A stretch of DNA of 64,000 nt from Rhabdophis nuchalis (lineage: Eukaryota; Chordata; Lepidosauria; Squamata; Natricidae): contig CM077645.1 in NCBI GenBank assembly GCA_039707465.1, positions 166,671,503 through 166,735,502 on the forward strand. Reading direction: 5' to 3'. Shown here piece by piece: positions 27,700-39,705 of the stretch. Numbering within the stretch: the first letter of the stretch is position 1; every line of letters begins with the position of its first letter. The translations under genes and the position numbers were made by a program. The notes beneath the pieces were generated by a model. The model made no database searches. It saw only the letters and a list, made by a program, of their open reading frames with translations, and was not told the DNA's origin.

Positions 27700-30600
27700 T
27701 AGTTTTATGAGCTGATCAATAAATTAAATCTACTACCTACACACACACTCTCTCTCTTCCATTCTACCTACTGTATTTCTCTCTCTCTATGTCTCTCTGA
27801 TCCTTCTACCTACCTACCTACAGTACACACACACATTCTCCCTCTCCCCCTGAATACCTATTGTATTTCTCTCTCTCTTTCTATTTCTCTCTCTATCCTT
27901 CTACCTACCTACCTACCCACACTCTCCCTCCCTACCTACCTACTGTATTTATCTTTCTATTTCTCTCTCTATCTTTCTACCTACCTACACACACACACAT
28001 TCTTCCTCCCCCCCTACATACCTACTGTATTTCTCTCTCCCCTTTTATCTACCTACCTACAAACACTCTCTCCCTACCTACCTACTGTATTTCTCTCTCC
28101 CTCTCTATTTCTCTCTCTATATATCCCTTTACCTACCTACCTACTCTCTCTCTCCCTACCTATCTACTGTATTTCTCTATTTCTCTCTCTCTCTCTATCC
28201 CTTTATATACCTACCTTACATATTTCTCTTTCTTTCTCTCCCTCTCTCTCCCTCTATCTACCTACCTACTTTTTTTTGTAATTTGCCTCTTCAAAACCTT
28301 GGTGCTTCTTATACTCTGGTGCGTCTTATACTCCGAAAAATACAGTATTTCTTTTTATCTATAGCTGTAGCAAAGGAAGTCAGTTAGGCATTCTTTTTCT
28401 TTTTTTTCTTTACCTTGCCGCTTTTTTCTTTGTACTTTTACCATGTTTTTTATCTGATGTTTTTTCTTTCTTTGGTTATTTTTTTTTCATGTTTAAATTC
28501 GATAAAATTGTGTTTTTAAAAAACTCTGTGCATTTTTGGCTGACAAAATATTCTAATTTAGTATAAGCACCATCTTAGCTTAAGCTACAGTGATGAACAC
28601 ATGATATTGAAAAGTTATCCTTAGTGGGTAGTTCCACTATAGAAAAAGGACAATACTATGGCTTTCTCACTGTTATTATTGTTTTTTAATTAGGGTCTTT
28701 CTAAACAAGCAACAAATTAAGGAACAATAAAAGCAAATAATCTATGTTCAGATAATACTATACATAACATTAAACTATAAAAGGCAGAATAAGAAAGAGA
28801 GAAGACTCTGAAAACCAGTAGTAGATATTCAAGAGAGATGAGTAAAAGTCCCCCAGAAATGAAATGGAAGAATTACACATGACTATCATAGGACGTCATT
28901 GTCCTCTGAAAAAAAGAAATTAAACTGCCCTCAGACCTGCAGAAATTAATGTACAAGATTTTTAACTTACCCACAATAATCTGATTATCAACACATATGT
29001 TTTCAAAAGTCACATGTCTTTCATTATAGCATGAACTATTCTCTTTATTCGTAGCTTTTTCATTATTTGGAATAGGGGGAACCAATATTGGAATAACTTT
29101 TAAATTGAAAGGGAGGGTGCTTGTGTTAGCTCTTTCTTCTAATTTAGAATTAGCTGGATAAACAGAAAAAAAGAGTTAACAACTTGATCAATTATCTGTG
29201 GTTGATTTTTTTTTACTTATACAAATGCACCATTTCATAAAAATTATTATCAATATTAATAATGATTGAAAACTGGGCAATCGGAATGGGCACAATAGTA
29301 GAAAAATTCTCACTAAACACAATAATTAAATCTGGGACATAACTAATTTGTCCAGTAATATTCCTAGGAAATAAATTATGAATTTTAGCTTTACATTAGC
29401 ATGGCATAGCTTTCTGTTATTTCAATGTTAATGCATTTCTTTATCTAACAAGTATAATGGAGTACTCTATTGTATTGCATTAAGTAAAACTCTGAATACA
29501 CTTCAATGTTAAAAAAAAACCACCACACTATTTTTAGTGAATAAAAATCTAATTATTTAATATTTCAACTAATTTTTATAATTAAAAAAACTTTTCAGAT
29601 TATTTCTAAAGCAGGTACAATTATGACTTAGTTTTTTTAAAAAAAAATACAAAATTAATGCAGCAATTTGTAATAATTAGGATTGAAGGATACTTATAAG
29701 AAAAATAAGCACCGTAGTTTTGAAGTATAAGACGCACCATGATTTCGAAAAGGTAAATTAAAAAAAAGTTTTTGCACTCTGCAGCCTTCCGAAACCCTCT
29801 GCACGCCTCGTTTTTTGAAAAGAAAAAAAAAAAAGAGGGGGGGGGGTGTTATGCAGAGGTTTGGGAGGCTTGCAGAGGTTTGGGAGGCTTGTGAAAGGGA
29901 GTGGGGGGCAAAAGTGAGCAAAAACTGTTTTTTGCTTGTTTTTGCCCCTCCGCAGCTCCCAGTAGCACTTTGCACGCCTCCCAAAACCTCTCCACGGCCA
30001 TTTTTGTAAAGGGGGAAGGGTTTTGGTAGGCCAAAAATGCTGTATTCAGTGTATAAGATGCACCCAGATTTTCACCCTCTTTTTTGGGGCAAAAAGGTGT
30101 GTCTTATACTCTGAAAAATATGGTAAATTAGAAATGTTAGGTACTTCTCTCAAGTTCCCCTTTTTTAACTCATGTTTTCCAGAATTTGACTTCCCCATTT
30201 CTTTTAGATGGGCTATGTGGGGAAGTATGGCAAGAAAGGTAAAATAGAAAACATTCTTATTTTTTACAGTAATGTATTTATTTAACTGATTGTAAGATCC
30301 AAAGTACTCCATTTCGGGCTGGGTCTACAGGGCTATACTATAACATTGTTTATTTTAATAGATAGTTAAGCTAGTTGTGATCATTATTTTTACATGCAAA
30401 AACCAAGCCATAAACCATGATTTCAAAACCATAAGTACTTGCTTGAAATTTTATGCTAAACAAAAAACAAAGTAAACGAATTACATGACGACTTAGTTTG
30501 TATGATTCTCAAATACTACAGATATTATGCCATGTATGCCTGTTTTCCAAAGTAAGTCCAAAAATAAATCTAGAACAAATTGTCTGCTACATTTACTTCA

Positions 30601-33600
30601 TTTATTACTTCTTCTGAAGCAGGTTTGCATCTTAATATTTTTTCCAATATTTATGCACAATTTTACATTTCATGCCAAATAAGCCAGGAAAGTATAATGG
30701 GAAACCTGTGACAGCTCTCGCTGTTTCACTTTAAAAAACCTATTCATATTTCCATTTCTTTAGTTATCTTTTTATTATCCAATTTCAATCAAACTGGCAA
30801 ATCAAGACTTTCATTAAAAGTTGTTTTCCTTGTCATAAAAGTACCTTTTGAATTCAAGTCAGGTTAAAGAAAAAAAATATTAAAACTCACTTGGGGTTGA
30901 TGGTAACTCCGTCTCTGAAGATACTCCAGCATTTTGGGGTGGCTCTTCTTTTGAATTTTGTAATGAAGTCTGCTCTTTTGATGGAAAATATTCAGTTTTA
31001 TTCGATGATGTCTGTACATATTCCATTTCTGTTTTCTGCTCAGAAGAAATGCTACAATGCAATCCTCTATCACAGTTTCCCTCATATATTTTTTCCAGAT
31101 GCTGCTTCTCTTTTCCATGGTTGGCATTGAAATTATTTTTAGATAAATCTCCCGAAAAAGAAGTTTTGGATTCATGCATGGATAAAAATTTGTGCCCAGC
31201 TATGGTGGTTTCTTCATCTTTAATCAAGTTTTCTTGTTCATTGTTACTTTCAACTTCTTCAGCTCTTCTGAGATATTTTTCTATATCAAATGTACTATTT
31301 TCTATATTGCTCAATAATAACTGATTGGCAACTGAGAAGTCTGGGAGCTTGTCACCTTCTGGAACATTTATTCCTTCTTTATTTTTATTTGAAAGTGCCA
31401 ACATCAAAGCAGCTAGCTGTGATGGTTCAGCGCTAACAGAAGCATTTGCAATCGCAGATGCAATTGTACTCACACTCAGGACAGAGGGCTCAGGTTGAAG
31501 GTGCTTTCTTTCAGGTTGTCTGTCTCTAGGTTGATTCTGAATAGAGAAATGAGTGACTTACTGAAGGTTTAACATTACATTAAAACATTTAATTCAGCTG
31601 AACGGAAAACTCATCACAATCTTTCTCAACTCACTTGTCTAGAAAAATTGATCCAATTATAACTGGACATTATGCGCCACAAATGCTGCCTATGCCACAT
31701 TAAATCCCCTCAGAACAGTTATGTTTCATATTCTAATCTCAACAAGAATAACTGTATTTTAAAACAAATCCTGCCTCATACATCCTCACGGCCGATTCGC
31801 TCCCACAGAGAGGGACTTCTCCGGGTGCCGTCCACTAGATTTTGTCAGCGGGCGACGCCCAGGGGAAGGGCTCTCTCTGTGGCGGGCCCAGCCCTCTGGA
31901 ACGACCTTCCCCCCGATATTAGAACAACCACGGACCTCCGCTCCTTCCGTCTGAAATTAAAAACATATCTTTTCTGCTTGGCCGGCCTAGGGTAGTCTCC
32001 CTTCTATGGGGTTTTATATTTAATTATTGGGTATTTTAGCTTTAAATGGGATTTTTAGCACAGGTATTAGATTTAATTCGTTTTTAGTTATGTTTGTATA
32101 TTTTGTATATGTGTATATTTATTGTTTTTATTCTCCCTGTGCACCGCCCCGAGTCCCTGTGGGGAGAGGGAGCGGTTTACAAATTAAAGTTATTATTATT
32201 ATTATTATTATTATTAAATGGTAGACTTATTTTAGTAGTTTTATAAAACCACACCTTTTTTTATCAATACTTTTGCTTTGATTTTGGAATCTATTGGCAT
32301 ACTTACAGTTCTATTTTCTCTAGACTGCATATCTGATTCACCAACAGCAGAAGTAGCACATGCAACTTCCCTTTTAATGCTTTCTTTTACATCTCCTAAA
32401 AAAATGAACAAAACAGATAAGACAGGTAATTTACCATATTTTTCACACTATAAGACACACTTTTCCTCCTCCCAAAAATGGCTGGAAATGTCGGTATATC
32501 TTATAGAGCGAATATTGCAGCAGGGGGATGAGGGGGGTTGGATCGGCCTTCACTGCCAATCAGCTGATTGGCAGTTGGATCAGCCTCCCACCAATCAGCC
32601 TCCCACCAATCAGAATACCACCAATCAGCTGTTCTATGAATGGCAATTGGCAGCAAATGGCAGCAATCAGCAGCAATTCCCACCACCTAGAACAGCTGAT
32701 CAGCGGTATTCTGGGAGGCTGATCCAACCGCCAGTCAGCTCCTCGGCAGTAAAGGTTCTAGTATTCCCCGGCAGCAGCAGCACAAGGATGCTAGCCATAT
32801 GAATACCAGATGGATGCTGGGAGACAGAGGCAGATTTTTTTTTTCTTGTTTTCCTCCTGTAAAGCTAATGTGCATCTTATAGTCCGGAGCGTCTTACAGT
32901 GCGAAAAATATGGTAAATAGGTTAGAAAGTCATTTAAACTAATAACAGTGAGAAAAGAGGCCTGACATTTTAAGGAACAAATGCTGGTCTTTAGCTTTTC
33001 ATACATATTTGAAATCAAACTTTGCAAATAGCAATTGTTGTGGACTCTTCAAACATAATTTCATAAACTATGATTTATGATAACAATGAATACTTTATGA
33101 ACACCTATACAAGTAGTCCTCCACGTGTGACCACTATTGGGCCCGAAAGTTGTTGAATGAGACACCACATGACCACTTTGCTTAATGACCATAATCCTGA
33201 CACTCCTGGTTGCAGTTGTCCCTCGGTCCACTGTAGGAATGGATCTCAAATCTGGTGGAATATATTTTCTTACTACAGACTTTCACAGATGCTAGATTTT
33301 AATCATCTAGCTTCACCCAAACAAAAAACCCTCACCCAATAAGAAATAAAGCAAATATCTCCATATTTGGTAGTAAGAGTCAACAGACATATTGTAAAGT
33401 CCATGAAGTACCATTTTCTATAGGGTTCTATATATGGCTCAGTGGCTAAGATGCTGAGCTTGTCAATTGAAAGGTCGGCAGTTCAGCAGTTTGAACCCCT
33501 AGTGCCATGTAACGGAGTAAACTTCCGTTACTTGTCCCAGGTTTCTGCCAGCCTAGCAGTTTGAAAGCACATAAAAAATGCAAGTAGAAAAATAGGGACC

Positions 33601-36600
33601 ACCTTTGGCGGGAAGGTAACAGCGTTCCATGCACCTCTGGCATTTAGTCATGCCGGCCACATGACTACGGAGACGTCTTCAGACAGTGCTGGCTCTTTGG
33701 CTTTGAAACAGACATGAGCAATGCCCCCTAGAATTGGGAACAACTAGACCATTTTCTACTGCATATCATAGAAGGGACTATATCTCTTTCCAATTACTAT
33801 TGACCTATATATCTTTTAATGCTACTTTCTCTAAGAAAAGATAGCTCTTTCCCAATTTTGGAATGACAAATAAGAAAAAGAACTCCAAGGTCTTGGAGGG
33901 AAAGGGAAATATATGAGAAAATCTGCACCACTGCCTGCAATTGATGGGGTGGAAGCCTTTCTTATGCTGTACAAAAAAAATCTATGTGTACATCCTATGT
34001 ACTGTATTTCCTATAGTAGATAAAGGAAAGCCTGATTTTGGGTATGTGACCAGTGAGGAATGGATTAACAGATCAACCTATTAGGCTTATGCATGTATTG
34101 CTGAAAATTTGAGGTGACAACAATAGTCACTATCACCTTTGTGAAATGAGAGAAATAACAGAATAATCTCATGAAAACATACAGAATATGATATAAATCT
34201 GTGAGACAGGCACCAATTTTATAGCACAATTAAAATTTCTGGATTTTGGAGCCAATCCATCTCTAATACTAGGGAAACATGCAAAAAAGTTATTTCCATC
34301 ATTAGCCTCTATTCATAATGGAAGCTCTACATCTGATTAGGCAAGGAATATAGTGCTGTGCCATAGTCTGGCCCTACAAACTGCAAGTAATGTTGCCTGT
34401 CTTACACAGTGGGCAAAGACTAGCTGAAAAAAGTCCGACTTCTCTAATCAGGACTAAAAATGAAAAATCCAAGAAACTAGTCTCTCTGAGGTCAGATTAG
34501 TATGATTCTTTAGGAAAAGGTTTAGCAACAATTCAAGGTTATCTAACATCTTTTAAATAAGGTTTACTATAGACATCCCAAAGGTGCTTTTTTTCAAGAG
34601 GCAACTTCCTTTGAAAATGTTTCACTTCTCATCCAAGCTTCTTCAGCTCTGACTGTAAGGTGAGGAATAGAAGGATTTATACTCCTTCCAGAGGAGTATA
34701 TCTAGGAATATAAGATGCAACCATAGATAACAGTGCTTCTGAAAAAATATGGTACAAGTGTCCTTTCACTGAGCTTTTTCTAAAGGATCAGGAGGGAGAG
34801 ATGACTGGCTGGCACTGCTAGCCTTCATTCATTCCAGTGTCTGAACCATCCAACTTCCCAAAGGAGCACTGACGAGCTTATTGCACACCAGAAATAGCAC
34901 ACAGCTTGTTCCCAGTAAATCAGCAGCTACAGCACTAATTATGTATCCCTAAAGAGAATGAAGCTAAGTACCAACAGGAAATAACCCTATGTCCTGGGAC
35001 CTAGTAATGGTTAGCTATCAGAGAAATCTGTGTCCCTGGACAGTAAGTTATTATCCATGTACTTGTAAGACCCTATAAAACACTAAAATAAAATAATAAA
35101 AATTAAATCAAAATTGAGAATGGGTTAGCTATTCTAATTGTTATGGTTATGAGGACAATTGCCCCAACTATTGAAGATTTCTGTTTCCCAGAGAAAGACA
35201 AGACTAAAACTGGCTAGAACTGGAGAAAGATGCTATTCCCTTCACCACACAATAAGTAACATTAGAAAAAATCTAAGCTTTTTCTCCAGGGTTGAAAGGA
35301 GGTAGCCAATACTGGAAAATAAACAACTGAAATACAATCAGTACATCCAAACATACAATAAATATTATTAAATTTAAAGTAGAAATTACCTTGACAATTA
35401 CTAGAAATATTCAAATCCTGTTCACCAGAGTTTGTTGTATATATATCAGATTGCCTCAACAAAGGTACGGGCTGTCTCTTCTTTGGAGAAGTGATATAAT
35501 AACCAAAAGACGGCTATAAAAAGACACAATGAAAGCAATACATTTATTGATAAGCTAAACAGTATCAGGGAAATGTATGGACTAAATCTAGCAATATCAA
35601 ATGCCAAATTGTTTATATAAGTTAAGTATTCTGTTTTGCCCATAACCCTTCGAATGACTCTTCTTAATTTTTAATACTCTGCCAACAAACTCTAATAATT
35701 GTAACTGAAAACAATGCAAAAACACAATGTGTGTTCTGCATATAAAAGCAGCTATATATGTACCCGTTTCACATCACCACTTCCACCAAGGCAACCAAGA
35801 GCCTCAGATTTCTGACCAAAGAATTCTCCTAGGGAAAGTCGTAAATAACTTGCATCTCTATTAAAGTCATTTTGAGACTCTCTTAATATATTATGGTTAT
35901 TAACAGATTTCCAAGATGCATCTTCTAATCCAGATGTATTTTGCAGGTCCATTTTCTCTTCCTGAAATTATACAAAACACAAAAATACCAAGAATTATCT
36001 TTAGGTTTTTAATACAAATATTCTAGAATGTATCTATTTAATGTTTATGTTACTTACCTGTATAAATCTGTGTTCCCTTTCAAATACTTCCTGGTCTTGG
36101 GCAATCATAGCTATTGCTTCAGCTTTTGGAAAGAGTTGGGGGAGGAATAAGAGAGAAAGAAAAAGAGAATATTAACATAAAATTAAAGGCAAATTATAAC
36201 AGAAGCCCAAGAGTTCACTCTACATTCTTATAGCTTATAATTTCTTAGAACTTCCTATATACGTTTTATGAAAAGAACAGGTGTTATTTTCTTCCATTTC
36301 TACTAGAAAATACTAGATATTGCACACTAGAATATCTATACTATATATCTTATTTTTTGGAGTATAAGATGCACTTTTTTCCTCCTTAAAAGAGGGTGGA
36401 AATTTGGGTGTATCATGTAGCTTTTTGGAAGCTTTTTTTCAGGCCTAATAAGGCGCTTCACTCATTTTTTCACTCAAAGATTTGAATACTGCATTAAGAA
36501 GTACTTCTTTTGTACAGTTTCTATTTTTGGGAGATAATCCTCTCAAGGGCAAGGCAGAGAGTTCCTGTGGCTACTGATTTCTATTCTTTTGGGGCTAATC

Positions 36601-39186
36601 CCTTAGCCCCAAAAGTGCTTAAGTGCTTTTAGCTAAATGCCCAGATCTAGTTAAGATCTCTTCCCACCCTCCCAGGGAAAGAAAAAAATGTCAAAAAGTA
36701 TCATTTTATTATACTATTGTGTTTGCTTGCTTTTCTGGTACCATAGGAAATAAAAATGAATACCTGGTAGGCATATTTTCCTCCCCCTCCAATTTTCCTC
36801 CCCAAAAACTAAAGTGCATCTTATACGGTATATATTCATTTCTACTATAATATATGTATTGAATAACACCCAAATATTTAAGCCATTTTGAATACCCTAT
36901 CTGTATCACTGTCCTCATAACAAATACTGTGTGCATTTTGAAAATCTAAAGTAGTCTCCACATATGAACCAGGTGTCCCTGTTGAAGCAGCTATTTTAAA
37001 ATTCATTCTGCATTTTAAAAAGCAACTATTAAACATTAGCTTTGTAATTTTGTAGTTTTACTTATTTCTTGTTTTAATTATTCTGAAAGCATACTTTTGT
37101 CCACTCTCTTAAGGGCATCTGAATTATAATCTGCCTAGCAAACTAGATATAGCAACTCAGTATATTGTTTCCAGTAATAAAACTTTTTAACAATTAGTTC
37201 AAAGAAAAATTACCAAGCTTTACATGAATGATTTATATACTTTTCATTATTTCTAATAACATAGTAATTCTTGATATTGAGAAGTTAATTATTTCAAGTG
37301 TGAGCTAGCAAATGGATGCTATTTTAGAATTATAAATTTACTAGTAAGAAATTGTAAAAGAAATAAAAATATAATCAGATTTACCTCCAGTTATAAAGTC
37401 TCCACTTATGTCTGAAACATTGGATTTTTGTTCTTTATCAAATGAGGTATAATATGCAAGATCTGTCACCCATTTACCATCTTCATTTTGGTATACAACA
37501 TTATGTGATTGGTCTGAAAAATGAATGTTATGTTGTTTATAAAAGTTCACGTTAAAAGAATTTATATCATATGTATAAGAATATGACAATTAATATATCT
37601 AAGGTTGTATTAAGAGCCCTGGTGGTACAGTGGTTAGAATGCAGTATTGCAGGCTAATTCTGCCCACAGCCAAGAGTTCGATCCTGACGAGTTCAAGGTT
37701 AAGTGAGCTTTCCATCCTTCCAAGGTCAGTGAGGAACCAGATTGTTATGGGCAATATGCTGAGGTTCTAAACTACTCAGAGAGTGCTGTAAAGCAATATG
37801 GGGTGGTATATAAGTCTAAGTGCTATTGCTGTCGCTACTCTAGTTGGCATGGCAAGATGAATGGGTGCCAGAACGTTTAAATGACCTAGCACTTTACTGA
37901 CCTTTCGTTGTATGTTGGTCATGTTCAGATTCTTTGCAGATAGTGGGGGACAGATAAACATCAGCCAAAGAAATATGATTTTCATTAGACATTTGACACT
38001 GGTTGGAAAATTTGATTTGTCGTTCTGTATTCCAGGTCTCAGAAGCAGCATTATCCTCAATGCATTTAAAGTAGAGCGAATCAAGATTTAGCTCAGAGTT
38101 TATTTCATTTGTGGCACTCTTTTATGAAAAAGCAAAAATACACACACAAAGTTGCTTTATGTTTTTAAAATGGTTTTTCTTTTCATTATCAAGTAACTGA
38201 TATATTTCCAGGTTATTTTCTGACACCAAGACAAAACACAAAAATCCACACACTTATACAGGTAATCCTTGATTTACAACAGTTCATTTAGTGACCATTC
38301 AAATTTACAATGACACTGAAAAAAGTGACTTATGACCGTTTTTCAGTTACAACTTTTGAAGTATCCCCATGATCATTTGATCAAAATTCAGATGCTGGTT
38401 CATACATATGACTGTTGCTGTGTCCCAAGGTCACATAATTACCTTTTGCAACCTCTTGACAAGTGACATTAATGGGGAAACCAGATTCACTTAACAACCA
38501 GATTACAATCAAATGCAGTGATTCACTTAAGTGTGGAAAGAAATATCGTACAATGGGGCAAAATTCACTTAACAAATGTTTCACTTAACAAAAATGCTGG
38601 GCTCAATTGTGGTCATAAGTCAAGGACTACCTGAATAGTAGACTTTTAATAATGTTTCAATACTTTATCAATGCTCAGATTCTTTGGCTCAAATATGAAC
38701 AATTCTGCTTTGTTGGATATTTTTATTTGTAGAGAGATTCCATCCACCACTAAATAAAGAAGGACTAGAACAGCCAAAGCTGAATCTTGCAAGCTACCAA
38801 GAAAAAGATGTAGTGCTATTAATAGTTACCGTATTTATCGGCGTATAACACGCACAGGCGTATAACACGCACCTTCATTTTAAGAGTTTATAACACGCAC
38901 CTTCATTTTAAGAGGGAAATTTCAGGGAAAAAAATTAAATTTCAAATAAAGAACTTTGAAGCAAAATAAGGGTAGCTCAGAACTTTTTTTATTAATATTA
39001 TTACCACTTATAAGGTAAATAATGTAAAAGGACAGTAAAAGCAACTGTTTTAACAAAGAAACTTGGATATTCTGTTTTTACAAAAGTTTACTCAGAAATC
39101 GCTATCCCCTCCCTTCCTGTCTCTCTCTGTCATTCTCTCTGTGTCTGTCAGATTCTGATTCCCTTCCTTCCTCCCTCCCTCTCTCC

Positions 39187-39218
<32 letters not shown>

Positions 39219-39671
39219 GGCGGGCAGGCAGGAAAGCAAGCAAGGCGGCTGGAGGAGGAGGAGGAGGAGAAGGAGGAGATGATGGCCCCGGAGGCACGGA
39301 GCTCTTCCCCGCGGCGGGCGCCTCCTTCTCCGCTGGCAGGTAGAACAAGGTCGAGGGGCTTCCCCCCTTTCCCCACTTCCCAGCTCTTTCCAAACCCCGG
39401 GAGCTTGTCGAGGGGCGGCGGCCACCGCCGCCGCCACCGCGTTGCCACTGCCACCGCCGTTGCCGCCACCGCCGCCCCTCGGCAAGCTCCCGGGGTTTGG
39501 AAAGAGCCGGGAAGTGGGGAAAGGGGGGAAGCCCCTCGACCTTGCTCTACCTGCCAGCGGAGAAGGAGGCGCCCGCCGCGGGGAAGAGCTCCGTGCCTCC
39601 GGGGCTGTCATCTCCTCCTCCTTCTCCTCCTCCTCCTCCAGCCGCCTTGCTTGCTTTCCTGCCTGCCCGCC

Positions 39672-39705
<34 letters not shown>

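Noticed and set aside
27861..28364. Open frame of 167 codons rich in L, S and Y
   Set aside because: It is a translation of the (CTCT/TACC)n microsatellite core of a TA-flanked element, not a gene.
34600..34650. Hammerhead-like motif in the TTTCACTTCTCATCCAAG repeat
   Set aside because: GGATGAGAAGTGAAAC (minus strand) only loosely resembles the catalytic core. The conserved CUGAUGA part does not match and stems I and III are not visible.
37776..38084. 102-codon open frame on the minus strand
   Set aside because: It overlaps CEP192 coding exon 10 in another frame. The CEP192 frame has the conserved peptide and correct phase.
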